This document shows, piece by piece, positions 43,886 to 52,655 of a stretch of DNA of 64,000 nt. Origin of the DNA: an uncultured Bacilli bacterium (GTDB taxonomy: Bacteria; Bacillota_I; Bacilli_A; ML615J-28; CAG-313); NCBI GenBank assembly GCA_934098295.1, contig CAKONV010000001.1, positions 1 through 64,000 of the forward strand, read 5' to 3'. Below the pieces are notes generated by a model. The model had not been told where the DNA came from. It searched no databases and saw only the letters and a list, made by a program, of their open reading frames with translations. The translations under genes were made by a program, and so were the position numbers. Each line of letters starts with the position of its first letter. The first letter of the stretch is position 1.

Positions 43886-45483
43886 AGTTTACTTACTTCT
43901 TTTTCTTTTACAATTATTGAGGCAATTCTTACTACTAAATCATCATTTTTCAAAAGTGCTTCTTTTCCTAACATTAAACCAAGGGGAGAAGAAAAGCCAA
44001 ACAATGATAAAACCTCTCTATCTTCTATTGATGCATCAATTAAATAATTAAATGAATCATAAAAGTAACTATCTGTATCGATGAATTTTTCAATTTGAAC
44101 GACAAATAAAAAATTTTTTTCTTTGGTTATTTCCATAATATAACGTATTTTTTGTAAATATGATTGTAAATTACTAACATTACTACTAATATTAATAAAT
44201 ATTGCCATTTGATTATTGTAAGTTGTTTTTTCATCTTCAAGGGTTTTAATCAGCTCATCAATGTAAGAGAAATCATTATAAAAGGTGTCAACATAAGCTT
44301 CAAATTTTCCTAGTTTCAAACTAAAATCAACTAGTGTGACACAAGTGTTTTTATTAAATAAAGATTGAAATAAATAGTTGATAAAGAAATTTAAATCTTT
44401 AGAAAAAATGAGAACGCGATTATTCTCTTTTTCTAAATATACGGGATTATTACGGTCGTCTACTGATAAAACAATCGCATCCGTTTTAAAGTATTCTTTT
44501 AAATCATATAAAGAAAGTTGATATAAATTATAATTATTTACTTCAATAAAAATATCATTGGTAATCATATCCATTTTTATAAGAAAAGGAATATTTAAAG
44601 TTGTTTTTAATTCATTTTCAAGCGATGTTATATTTATTTTTAAAAAACTTTTAATCTTAAAAACATAAAGATTGGGGGTTATCATTTTACTTACTTCATA
44701 ATGAAACAAACATAAATTATTTAAGGCTTTTTTTATTTTCGTGACAAGTTCTTCAACAATAACTTCATTTTCGTATTTAAAAGTATTAGTGACTTCTTCA
44801 CAAATTAATTGTTTAGGTAATTTTTTCTTGTTATTTGAACTATTATATTCATTATTTATTTTTTCTACATTAGTTTTAAGCTTTTTGACTCTATTTCTAA
44901 TAAAAACAAGTAATTTTTGAAAACCATTTTTAAAAAAATTGACATAATCAATAAAAGTCTTTTTTGATAGGAAACAAATCCCTGTTAAAATCATGCCAAT
45001 ACAAATAATAATAATTCCTGGTTTAGCTAAAAGATAATAAAACAAATAAAATAAAACCATACCGATTAGGCCTCCACCAACGATAGAGGTAAGGGCACCC
45101 GTTTTAAAATAATCGAAATACAAACTTGCGGTGGTGGAAAAATATGATTCACTATACTGAATCACATAATCATGCATTGAGAAATGTGATAAAACGGTTA
45201 AAGAAATAAAAATTAATAAATAGCCTAAAAAAGATAAGGAAGTGATAGGAAGTTTCTGATGTTTTAGTAAAAAATATAAACCAACGATAATTCCTAAAAA
45301 AATAAATAAAAAATACCAATCTCCAAATAACAATTTAAGAATTAAGCATAAATAAAAGCCAAATTTTCCTAATCTAGCTAAAGCGAAAAAAGAAAAAATT
45401 GTTAAAATAATACCAATAATTTCATAATAAAATAAATTTTTGGGGATTTTTTTACTATTAGCTTCTTTTTTGGTCTTTGGCAT
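43882..45483 (-). CDS. Degenerate FtsK/SpoIIIE-like membrane protein without motor motifs
   Basis: 533 residues from the ATG at 45483 (GAGG 9 bases upstream; a frame extension to 45498 has poor spacing). The first 190 or so residues hold four to five membrane helices in the layout of the FtsK/SpoIIIE N-terminus. The rest follows the FtsK motor outline: an alpha-domain-like part (FHYEVSKMITPNLYVFKIKS), a beta-sheet ATPase-like part and an end LIDASIEDREVLSLFGFSSPLG resembling the FtsK segment before the gamma domain. There is no Walker A (NRVLIFSKDLNFFINYLFQ stands at its place), no clear Walker B and no DNA-reading gamma domain. It may be a structural paralogue in division or sporulation; a true DNA pump would have to be elsewhere in the genome. 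Confidence 0.65.
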   Translation of the reverse strand: MPKTKKEANSKKIPKNLFYYEIIGIILTIFSFFALARLGKFGFYLCLILKLLFGDWYFLFIFLGIIVGLYFLLKHQKLPITSLSFLGYLLIFISLTVLSHFSMHDYVIQYSESYFSTTASLYFDYFKTGALTSIVGGGLIGMVLFYLFYYLLAKPGIIIICIGMILTGICFLSKKTFIDYVNFFKNGFQKLLVFIRNRVKKLKTNVEKINNEYNSSNNKKKLPKQLICEEVTNTFKYENEVIVEELVTKIKKALNNLCLFHYEVSKMITPNLYVFKIKSFLKINITSLENELKTTLNIPFLIKMDMITNDIFIEVNNYNLYQLSLYDLKEYFKTDAIVLSVDDRNNPVYLEKENNRVLIFSKDLNFFINYLFQSLFNKNTCVTLVDFSLKLGKFEAYVDTFYNDFSYIDELIKTLEDEKTTYNNQMAIFINISSNVSNLQSYLQKIRYIMEITKEKNFLFVVQIEKFIDTDSYFYDSFNYLIDASIEDREVLSLFGFSSPLGLMLGKEALLKNDDLVVRIASIIVKEKEVSKL

Positions 45484-45566
45484 TTTCCTTATCCTCATTT
45501 CCTATAATTAATTAAACTACTTATAAAATAAAAAAAAGATAGAAAAAGGGCATATAAAAAAAGAAA

Positions 45567-45585
45567 AAACCCCAAGTAGGGGTTT
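45567..45585 (-). terminator. Terminator after rpmG
   Basis: AAACCCC and GGGGTTT pair around a 5-base loop, followed by TTTCTTTTTTT on the minus strand. Confidence 0.9.
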
Positions 45586-45597
45586 AATTTACAAAGA

Positions 45598-45753
45598 TTA
45601 TCTTTTAACCTTTTCTTTGTGAATTGTTACTTTCTTGCAACGTGGACAATATTTCTTTTGTTCTAAACGATCGGGAGTATTACGTTTATTCTTTTCTGAT
45701 AAATAATTTTCTTCGCCGCATTCAGTACATTTAAGTAAAATATTAATACGCAT
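45598..45753 (-). CDS. rpmG: 50S ribosomal protein L33 (zinc-binding form)
   Basis: A 51-residue protein beginning MRINILLKCTECG. Two CxxC pairs (CTEC and CPRC) make this the zinc-containing form of L33, and NTPDRLEQKKYCPRCKK is diagnostic. The start has a strong SD (AGGAGG). The gene is monocistronic, with its own promoter and terminator. It is too short for a typical length cut-off, so it is easily missed. Confidence 0.97.
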   Translation of the reverse strand: MRINILLKCTECGEENYLSEKNKRNTPDRLEQKKYCPRCKKVTIHKEKVKR

Positions 45754-45781
45754 TTTTAATTCCTCCTGAATAATCGTTATT

Positions 45782-45810
45782 ATTATACAACAATTTTACA
45801 TTTTTATCAA
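45782..45810 (-). promoter_or_regulatory. Promoter of rpmG
   Basis: Minus strand: TTGATA (45805-45810), 17 bases and TATAAT (45782-45787), about 30 bases before the start codon. Confidence 0.85.
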
Positions 45811-45884
45811 GTGTTTAACCCTGTAAATAAAGATTTTGACTTATTATTTGATAATTTAACAAAAAAATGCTAGAAAATATATGC

Positions 45885-47054
45885 TTAATAAGAAAGTTTG
45901 AATATCGTTAAAACTTTTTCAAAATCTAATTTGACAAAACCATTAACACTTGTTTGATTATTTTCAGTTAATCTATTAGCCATAAAAACTAAATCATCTA
46001 TTTTTACACCTAAATCTCTTAGTCTTTGATGCATTCCTAAAGATGTAAAATAATTTTGTATTTTTTCAATGCCTAGTTTACTTGCCTTTAAATCATCTTG
46101 TTCACAAACATTAAAAACGCTTCTTGCAAAAACTGCAAATTTATGTGGTAAATATTGATAAACTGTCATAGCCCAAGCAGGAAATAATACGGCAAGGCCT
46201 TCACCATGAGAAATATTATCATATAATCCCGATAATTCATGTTCTAACTTATGAACTGTAAAATAAAACTTACCACCAACTCCCGTTAAACCATTATGAG
46301 AAAAACTTGATGCTATCATTAAATTAGCTCTTGCATTGTAATCAGTAGAATTATTTTTTAAAATTGCGGCACTTTTCATAACTGATTTAATTAATCCTAA
46401 AGCTATTTCTTCTTCGAAATATAGATTATCAACATCGGTTAGAAATCTTTCTAAAGTATGCATTATCATATCAACAATGCCACAAGCAGTTTGATAAGGC
46501 GTTAAAGTATAAGTCAAAACGGGATTTAAAAAACTAAATAACGGTCTAATTATATCTGAATTAAAACCTGACTTAATTTTTAAATCTTCATTGGTTATAA
46601 CACAGGAATTGCTTAACTCGGATCCAGCGGCACTATGCGTAAGCACCGTTCCTATTTTTAAAGCATTTTTAGGAGTTACTTTATGGATAGAAAAATCCCA
46701 AACGGGACCATCATAATAAAATCCACAAGCGATTGCTTTAGCCGTATCAATAACACTACCGCCCCCAACCGCTAAAATAAAATCAATATTTTTATCTTTC
46801 GCAATAGCTAATCCTTCTTCTACTTTTTTTAAACTTGGATTGGGTTTTACTTTTCCTAAAAGAGTTACTTTTATACCTTCTGCACTTATTAAATTTTCTA
46901 ACTTACTTAACAGTCCACTTTTTATGGCGGAAGTGGATCCATAAACTAATAAAATATTTTTATAGCCGTATTCATTTATAATTTTACCAATTTGATCTAA
47001 ATAAGAAGGGCCAAAATATATTTTAGTAGGACTATAATAAATAAAATCTTGCAT
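45885..47054 (-). CDS. Iron-containing alcohol dehydrogenase (butanol-dehydrogenase type)
   Basis: A 389-residue group III alcohol dehydrogenase. FYSPTKIYFG at the start, GGGSVIDTAKAIA for nucleotide binding, and metal-ligand segments GIVDMIMHTLERFL and HKLEHELSGLYDNISHGEGLAVLFP match BdhA/YugJ-type enzymes. It reduces aldehydes with NAD(P)H in fermentation or detoxification. The start directly abuts the stop of the cyclophilin lipoprotein gene, so it is probably translated from the same transcript. Substrate range cannot be read from sequence. Confidence 0.93.
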   Translation of the reverse strand: MQDFIYYSPTKIYFGPSYLDQIGKIINEYGYKNILLVYGSTSAIKSGLLSKLENLISAEGIKVTLLGKVKPNPSLKKVEEGLAIAKDKNIDFILAVGGGSVIDTAKAIACGFYYDGPVWDFSIHKVTPKNALKIGTVLTHSAAGSELSNSCVITNEDLKIKSGFNSDIIRPLFSFLNPVLTYTLTPYQTACGIVDMIMHTLERFLTDVDNLYFEEEIALGLIKSVMKSAAILKNNSTDYNARANLMIASSFSHNGLTGVGGKFYFTVHKLEHELSGLYDNISHGEGLAVLFPAWAMTVYQYLPHKFAVFARSVFNVCEQDDLKASKLGIEKIQNYFTSLGMHQRLRDLGVKIDDLVFMANRLTENNQTSVNGFVKLDFEKVLTIFKLSY

Positions 47055-47678
47055 TTAAAACCTCTTATTTTTTAGCTTAACTTTTTTTATTTTAATAATA
47101 TCGGTAGGATAATTTTCTAATGATATGTCATTATCATCATAGGTCGTTGTTTTTACATTTGATAATTTAATTACAACATTTAAACTTTTTTCATCGGTAA
47201 CTTTACCAAAAGCAGCATATGAACCATCTAACCAGTTACAAGTTGCTGCACAAATAAAAAATTGAGAAGTAGCGGAGTTGTAGCTAGTACTTCTAGCCAT
47301 TGATATAACACCTGGTTCATGAGAAATCGTATTTTCCAAATAGCCATTACTTGAAAATTCACCAAAAATTGGATCTTTTGTTTCTTTAAATGTTAATTTC
47401 TTCTTTGATTCGCTAAATCCTCCCCCCTGAATCATAAAGTCGCTAATAACACGATGAAAAATAGTACCTTCATAAAAACCATCCATAGCGTAATCAATAA
47501 AATTAGCTACAGTTACCGGTGCTTTATCATAGTATAATTGTAAATTGATTTTATCATTATTAGTTAAAACAATTTGAACATAGATATTTTTGGTATCATT
47601 TTTATCAAACTTATTTGAACAACTACCTACTAAAAAACTAGTAAAGATAACAATGATTATAGCTAAGTATTTTTTCAT
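47055..47678 (-). CDS. Cyclophilin-type peptidyl-prolyl isomerase lipoprotein
   Basis: A 207-residue protein with lipobox VGSC (Cys20) and a cyclophilin domain (APVTVANFIDYAMDGFYEGTIFHRVISDFMIQGG, SATSQFFICAATCNWLDGSYAAFGKVT). FHRV, QGG and SQFFI are the active-site segments. It should help fold exported proteins outside the membrane. It overlaps its cytoplasmic paralogue by 4 bases, so the pair arose by tandem duplication followed by gain of a lipoprotein signal. Confidence 0.94.
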   Translation of the reverse strand: MKKYLAIIIVIFTSFLVGSCSNKFDKNDTKNIYVQIVLTNNDKINLQLYYDKAPVTVANFIDYAMDGFYEGTIFHRVISDFMIQGGGFSESKKKLTFKETKDPIFGEFSSNGYLENTISHEPGVISMARSTSYNSATSQFFICAATCNWLDGSYAAFGKVTDEKSLNVVIKLSNVKTTTYDDNDISLENYPTDIIKIKKVKLKNKRF

Positions 47679-48211
47679 TGTTTAAATACCTCATCGCCCA
47701 TCTTAATTGTTTCGATTCCAATTAGTTCACAAGGAAAATCTGCAAACATTGGTGATAATCTTGCGGTTTCCACATTTGATAAATCCAAGATTACTTGTTT
47801 ACTTTCTTCATCAGTAACTCTACCAAAAGCGGCATAAGACCCATCTAACCAATCACAAGGAGCTGCACAAATAAAAAATTGAGAAGTAGCTGAATTGGGA
47901 TCATTAGTTCTAGCCATTGATAGAACTCCTAATTCATGATGAAGGGTATTTTGAGTAAATCCATTGCTAGCAAATTCACCTTTAATTGTAGGAGCTTCTC
48001 CGAGTTCTTTTAATGTTTGATTTTCAACCTTATACCCGCCGGTTTGAACCATAAAGTTACTAATGATACGATGAAAAATTGTTCCATCATAATAGTGTTT
48101 AGAAACAAGTTCTCTAAAAGCTGCTGTGCTTAAAGGAGCAAAAGAGTCTAACAACTCGCAATTAATTTTTTTTCCATTTGTAAGAATTATTTGTATATAT
48201 TTGTTTTCCAT
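47675..48211 (-). CDS. Cyclophilin-type peptidyl-prolyl cis-trans isomerase (cytoplasmic)
   Basis: A 178-residue cyclophilin without a signal peptide. FHRIISNFMVQTGG, LGVLSMARTNDPNSATSQFFICAAPCDWLDGSYAAFGRV contains the conserved active-site pieces. It is highly similar to the next gene's domain; both share the APC/ATC-WLDGSYAAFG insert region. It lies 16 bases after recO. Confidence 0.94.
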   Translation of the reverse strand: MENKYIQIILTNGKKINCELLDSFAPLSTAAFRELVSKHYYDGTIFHRIISNFMVQTGGYKVENQTLKELGEAPTIKGEFASNGFTQNTLHHELGVLSMARTNDPNSATSQFFICAAPCDWLDGSYAAFGRVTDEESKQVILDLSNVETARLSPMFADFPCELIGIETIKMGDEVFKQ

Positions 48212-48227
48212 AGTATTTCCTCATCTT

Positions 48228-48962
48228 CTATCCTATTTTTTTTAATATTTTCTTTGTCTTCGACGAAAAGTCCAAATAATAGTTATAATATTCATCAATA
48301 AAATTACTGATGTTATTATTTTGTTCTAAAACAGCTAATAATTTTTCATCAACATCTTTTAATTTTGTATAATACGCTTCTTTATAAATTAACGAATCGT
48401 TGCTTGATAAATCATATTTAGTTTTTAAAGCACATCTAGGACATATTAGTCCTCCACTTTTAATTGATAAATTACCAACTTTTAAATTATCACCACAAAC
48501 AATACATTTATTTAGTATGGGACTAACTCCTAATAAATACAAAAGTTTAATTTCAAAAATGGTTAAATAAGCTGTATTAAATGAACTTTTTTGATATGCT
48601 TCTAATAATGATATCATAAATGGATATAAAAATTTATTAGTATTAATTTCATCTAAGAAAAAATTTAATTTTTCTAGCATAACTAAAACCGTATTATATT
48701 TTATTAAATCTGATTTAATAGTCGTATAATTATTTATCACAACTCCTTCTATTAATGTTGCTAAAGGGGTTGTAGAGGTTTTGGTATAAGAAATAAGTGT
48801 AAGAAGGGAAGCTAAGCGATGAGTAGTAGTTACCATCTTTTTAGCCCCCCTAATAATTATTGATTCTTTTCCTTCTTTTGTTAAAACCGTAGCAATCACG
48901 GCATTTTCTTTGTAATCAATTAAACGAATGATTAATCCTTCACTTTTTAGAACTTCCTTCAT
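48228..48962 (-). CDS. recO: DNA repair protein RecO
   Basis: A 244-residue protein with the RecO OB-fold N-terminus (SEGLIIRLIDYKENAVIATVLTKEGK, IIRGAKK) and a four-Cys zinc site (CIVCGDNL and CPRCA). It loads RecA by displacing single-stranded DNA-binding protein in the RecFOR path. The start overlaps yqzL by 23 bases, the same neighbour order as in Bacillus. Confidence 0.93.
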   Translation of the reverse strand: MKEVLKSEGLIIRLIDYKENAVIATVLTKEGKESIIIRGAKKMVTTTHRLASLLTLISYTKTSTTPLATLIEGVVINNYTTIKSDLIKYNTVLVMLEKLNFFLDEINTNKFLYPFMISLLEAYQKSSFNTAYLTIFEIKLLYLLGVSPILNKCIVCGDNLKVGNLSIKSGGLICPRCALKTKYDLSSNDSLIYKEAYYTKLKDVDEKLLAVLEQNNNISNFIDEYYNYYLDFSSKTKKILKKIG

Positions 48963-49068
48963 CTTTATTTTGATTCCTTTTTAAAGTTGAATAAGATAAA
49001 AAATCTTCAATTTTACCAGATTTTTTAAAGTTATTCCATAATTTTTTAATTTTAACATTTTTCTGCAA
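48940..49068 (-). CDS. yqzL: YqzL family small protein, TTG start
   Basis: A 42-codon gene between era and recO. Its product contains LWNNFKKSGKIEDFLSYS, matching the YqzL pattern WKxFxxTGxIDxYLLYK. The frame has no ATG before this motif; TTG at 49068 is preceded by AAAGGAGTGAT at ideal spacing, so it is the likely start. It ends in TGA inside the beginning of recO. The function of YqzL is unknown. Position and motif make the call good despite the small size. Confidence 0.8.
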   Translation of the reverse strand: MQKNVKIKKLWNNFKKSGKIEDFLSYSTLKRNQNKDEGSSKK

Positions 49069-49169
49069 GATTAAATCACTCCTTTTATAATTAGGATGAC
49101 TTAATATTGTTAATTTATACTAATTATTAGAATGTAAAATTCTAACAAAAAATTGGTTATAATTGTTAG

Positions 49170-50078
49170 TTATTTTTCAATTTTATATCCAAATTCCTTT
49201 AAGTAAGTTTTATTATTGCGCCAATCGCTTTCTACCTTTACAAAAAGGTCCAAATATACTTTCTTATCTAAAAATTTAACAATATCAATTCTTGATAATG
49301 TACCTATTTTTTTTATCATTTCGCCATTTTTACCGATAATTATCTTTTTTTGGCTAGGCCTTTCAACAATGATATCAGCTCGAATATCAATCATATCTTC
49401 GTTTTTGTTATTAGGCTTAAAACTTTCAACAGTTACCGCCACACTATGTGGTACTTCTTCTTTAGTAAGCAATAATATTTTTTCGCGAATGATTTCGGAA
49501 ACAACAAAACGAACACTTTTATCTAATAATTGATCAGCAGGATAATATTCTGGTCCTAAAGGAAGAACATCAATAATCATTTTCTTTAATTTTTCAACGT
49601 TAAATCCTTCGGAGGCCGAAATTGTTATACCACCTTTAAAAGGATAAGCTTCTTTATATGTTTTAATATTGTCTTTTAAAGTTTCTTCATTTTTAACTAA
49701 ATCTACTTTATTAATGACTAAATAAACAGGAACCTTAACTTTAGATAATTGTTCAATTATAAATTTATCGCCTTCACCGAGAGGTGAAGTTCCATCTACT
49801 AGCATTAGTATTAAATCCGCACCATCAAAGGATTCATATGCGAATTCATTCATTACATTTCCTAATTCATTTTTGGCTTTATGAATGCCAGGAGTATCAA
49901 TAAATATAATTTGTTCTGTATCGGTTGTGTAAATACCTTGAATTTTATTTCTTGTGGTTTGGGCTTTAGGCGTAACAATGGCCATTTTTAATCCTAAAAA
50001 ATTATTCAGTAATGTACTTTTACCAACATTAGGACGACCAACAATAGCCACAAAACCTGATTTAAATGACTCATTCAT
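49170..50078 (-). CDS. era: GTPase Era
   Basis: A 302-residue GTPase: G1 GRPNVGKST (residues 14-22), G3 DTPG, G4 NKVD, and a C-terminal KH domain (RPSQKKIIIGKNGEMIKKIG). It binds the 3' end of 16S rRNA during 30S assembly. It overlaps cdd by one base and is the last of the phoH-ybeY-cdd-era run. The 100 bases to yqzL contain only weak hairpins. Confidence 0.97.
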   Translation of the reverse strand: MNESFKSGFVAIVGRPNVGKSTLLNNFLGLKMAIVTPKAQTTRNKIQGIYTTDTEQIIFIDTPGIHKAKNELGNVMNEFAYESFDGADLILMLVDGTSPLGEGDKFIIEQLSKVKVPVYLVINKVDLVKNEETLKDNIKTYKEAYPFKGGITISASEGFNVEKLKKMIIDVLPLGPEYYPADQLLDKSVRFVVSEIIREKILLLTKEEVPHSVAVTVESFKPNNKNEDMIDIRADIIVERPSQKKIIIGKNGEMIKKIGTLSRIDIVKFLDKKVYLDLFVKVESDWRNNKTYLKEFGYKIEK

Positions 50079-50485
50079 TATTTCATATCCTCTTCAACAA
50101 AAGAGTATGGCAAAAGCTCTTCTACAGTTGTTTCTTTTCTTTCTTTTTTTAAGTTAAATAATGTAACCTTGGTTTTAACATCTAGAAATTCAAAAAAGAC
50201 TTGGCGACAAGCACCACAAGGTGATACTGGACGTGGAGAATCGGCAATGATTACAACCTCTTCAACATCTTTTAAATTATATCCTAAGGAAATGGCACTA
50301 AAAATAGCTGTTCTTTCGGCACAATTAGTAAGGCCAAAAGAAGCATTTTCGATATTACAACCTTTAACAACATCGCCATTTTTAAATAAAAGGACGGCAC
50401 CAACCGCAAATGATGAATAAGGACTATAACTATTCTTTCTTGCTTCAATTGCTAAATTATATTTTTCATCAATACTAAAACTCAT
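50078..50485 (-). CDS. cdd: Cytidine deaminase
   Basis: A 135-residue zinc enzyme. TNCAERTAIF (Cys55, Glu57) and SPCGACRQVFFEF (Cys90, Cys93) form the zinc site. SPYSSFAVGAVL at the N-terminus is typical. It deaminates cytidine and deoxycytidine in pyrimidine salvage. It is sandwiched between ybeY and era, as in Bacillus. Confidence 0.95.
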   Translation of the reverse strand: MSFSIDEKYNLAIEARKNSYSPYSSFAVGAVLLFKNGDVVKGCNIENASFGLTNCAERTAIFSAISLGYNLKDVEEVVIIADSPRPVSPCGACRQVFFEFLDVKTKVTLFNLKKERKETTVEELLPYSFVEEDMK

Positions 50486-50489
50486 TTTT

Positions 50490-50948
50490 TTATTTTTCCC
50501 TTCTTGTTATTTTTGCTATTTCTAAAATATGGTCCTGATGAGAAAACATTATTTTCTCATCTTCACTTTTCATATGATCATAACCCAATAGATGGAGCAT
50601 ACCATGAGTAACTAAAAAAGAAAATTCCCTTTTTTCACTATGTCCGTATTCTTTTGCTTGTTCTTTTACCTTATCGACACTAATATAAATATCGCCTAAT
50701 TCGAATGGTAAACTACGATCTGGAACAGAATCAATAGCAGCAAAACTAATGACATCCGTTGGTCGATCAATATTTCGGTATTCTTTGTTTATTTTATGAA
50801 TTTCATCGTTATTAACTAAAATAAAGCTTACCACATGGGAATCTTCAACATGCTCTTCTTTACTAATAATCGTTAAAAGGTCTTTAATTAATGAATCAAT
50901 GTCAAAATCAAAGAGTTTTTTTTCATCAAAAATATTATAACGAATCAT
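50490..50948 (-). CDS. ybeY: rRNA maturation endonuclease YbeY
   Basis: A 152-residue metalloprotein with the family motif HGMLHLLGYDH (His115, His119, His125). RPTDVISFA and LGDIYIS are also conserved. It acts in 16S rRNA 3'-end processing and ribosome quality control. It overlaps phoH by one base. In many Firmicutes a diacylglycerol kinase gene (dgkA) sits between ybeY and cdd; it is missing here. Confidence 0.95.
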   Translation of the reverse strand: MIRYNIFDEKKLFDFDIDSLIKDLLTIISKEEHVEDSHVVSFILVNNDEIHKINKEYRNIDRPTDVISFAAIDSVPDRSLPFELGDIYISVDKVKEQAKEYGHSEKREFSFLVTHGMLHLLGYDHMKSEDEKIMFSHQDHILEIAKITRREK

Positions 50949-51922
50949 TATTTTTTAGCCTCTTCATATCTTTCTATTATTTTACTAACCAATGGGTGGC
51001 GCATCACATCGTATTTACCAAACTTAATTTGATCAATACCTTTAATATTTTTTAATAAATGGGTAGCTTCAAACAAACCACTTGTTTCATTTTTTTGTAA
51101 ATCAACTTGGCTCATATCACCAGTTATAATCATTTTCGAATCAAATCCTAGTCTTGTTATAAACATTTTCATTTGATTGCTAGTGGTATTTTGAGCCTCA
51201 TCTAAGATTACAATCGCATGATCTAAGGTTCTGCCACGCATATAAGCTAAAGGAGCTATTTCAATTACTCCCTTCTCAACTAATTTTTCAACGGTTTCTT
51301 TACCTAAAAAATCATTAAGGGCATCATAAATAGGAATTAAATAAGGATCTACTTTTTCTTTTAAATCACCAGGAAGAAATCCTAACTTTTCTCCCGCTTC
51401 GACAGCTGGGCGGGTAATAATAATTTTTTTAATTTCATTCTTTTTTAATTTATTAACGGCATAGGCAACAGCTAAATAAGTTTTTCCGGTTCCAGCAGGT
51501 CCTGTCGCAAAAAGAATACTATTTTTTTCTAATTCTTCAATATAAAGTTTTTGGATAAGTGTTTTCGCATAAATTCTACTGCCATCATATGTATTAAGAA
51601 TTAATGGTTTATTATGATAAAAATTTATAATCATATCTTTAGTTTTACTAACATCTTCATTTTTTGTTAATTCAAAGATAATATGATATAAATCTTTTGT
51701 TCCCCATTTAATATTATCTTTTTCTAAAGATGTTAAGATTGTTAGTAATGTTCCAATAAGATCCTCTTTTTTAGTTTCATAAGGAATTGATAATTGATTA
51801 TAGGTATGCGAAATTTCTACCCCTAATTCTTTTGATATTAATTCTAAATTTTGATTAAGTGGTCCAATAATCTTTTGTTCTATCAAAATATCATCAAATG
51901 TCCAAATAATTTTATTGTTCAC
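50948..51922 (-). CDS. phoH: PhoH family ATPase
   Basis: A 324-residue protein with Walker A GPAGTGKTY (residues 141-149), ITRPAVEAGEKLGFLPGDLKEKVDPY, Walker B VILDEAQNTTSNQMKMFITRLG and sensor ITGDMSQVDL. It is an ATPase of RNA metabolism found next to ybeY in most Firmicutes. The start codon is GTG at 51922, preceded by AAAGGTG. A TATAAT box lies at about 51957-51962 upstream, so this begins the phoH-ybeY-cdd-era transcript. Confidence 0.95.
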   Translation of the reverse strand: MNNKIIWTFDDILIEQKIIGPLNQNLELISKELGVEISHTYNQLSIPYETKKEDLIGTLLTILTSLEKDNIKWGTKDLYHIIFELTKNEDVSKTKDMIINFYHNKPLILNTYDGSRIYAKTLIQKLYIEELEKNSILFATGPAGTGKTYLAVAYAVNKLKKNEIKKIIITRPAVEAGEKLGFLPGDLKEKVDPYLIPIYDALNDFLGKETVEKLVEKGVIEIAPLAYMRGRTLDHAIVILDEAQNTTSNQMKMFITRLGFDSKMIITGDMSQVDLQKNETSGLFEATHLLKNIKGIDQIKFGKYDVMRHPLVSKIIERYEEAKK

Positions 51923-51991
51923 AAGTTACACCTTTTTATACTTTCATTACAATTATTATACCATGATTTTTACTTTTTCGAAAGTAAAACA

Positions 51992-52597
51992 CTATAAACA
52001 TGTATAATAACTCCCCAACGGATACACCTTATCCATTAGAGAGTTAACTAGTTTTATCATATCAAAATCAAACTTTAAATTTAAATCCTTATCCGTTATT
52101 AAATTTAATTTTAAAGGATAATGTTTATCCATTTCTTTTTTTCTCGTTTCTAAATCTAAAGTAACAATCTTGTCATCTAATTTAATTGTTAAAAGATGAT
52201 AATTAAAATTCGGATTTATATCAAAATAGCAAGGACAAAAATAATTAGAAAACATCACATAGTAAGGAATTGCTAACCATCTTTTATCTATTTTAAAAAA
52301 GGAAGCAATAAAATTAGAATGAAAAGAAGCAATGATAAATTCTTTTTTATAGATAATTTTTTCTATTGATGAATTAGTTAAATACTTTTTTAAGAAGAAA
52401 AAAACAATAGGAGCATCTTCTTTTTTTAATTCTAAAAGTTGAATAATTAACGTAGTATCTTTTATATATGATACTTTTTTATTAAAAACAATATTCATAA
52501 AAGCAAACCATTTTAATGGATATCTTTCCATTAATTCTTTACTTTCATTTAAAAATTCTTTTTCTTTGTTATCTAAAGAATAATATTCAAAACTCAT
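51992..52597 (-). CDS. Hypothetical protein (201 aa)
   Basis: A 201-residue protein with no signal peptide or membrane helix and no family I recognise. It is rich in aromatic residues, with PLKWFAFMNIVFNKK, KRWLAIPYYVMFSNYFCPCYF (Cys-Pro-Cys) and an end in LGSYYTCL. Predicted structure is mixed alpha/beta. Its SD (AAGGAG) lies inside the terminator hairpin of the preceding ABC operon, an unusual arrangement. No functional statement can be made from neighbours, which are RNA and ribosome genes downstream and ABC transporters upstream. Confidence 0.65.
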   Translation of the reverse strand: MSFEYYSLDNKEKEFLNESKELMERYPLKWFAFMNIVFNKKVSYIKDTTLIIQLLELKKEDAPIVFFFLKKYLTNSSIEKIIYKKEFIIASFHSNFIASFFKIDKRWLAIPYYVMFSNYFCPCYFDINPNFNYHLLTIKLDDKIVTLDLETRKKEMDKHYPLKLNLITDKDLNLKFDFDMIKLVNSLMDKVYPLGSYYTCL

Positions 52598-52600
52598 TAT

Positions 52601-52642
52601 AAAAAGGCTCCTTATACCATTATTATATGGATAAAGAGTCTT
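52601..52642. terminator. Terminator after the ABC transporter pair
   Basis: GACTCTTTATCCAT and ATGGTATAAGGAGCC form a long imperfect stem, with a T run on the minus strand (52601-52605) and another on the plus strand. The minus-strand stem also contains the SD of the next gene. Confidence 0.7.
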
Positions 52643-52655
52643 TTTTATAACCTAA

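Noticed and set aside
43882..45498. Annotation as functional FtsK/SpoIIIE DNA translocase
   Set aside because: No Walker A or B and no gamma domain can be seen; only the membrane part and the outline of the motor remain.
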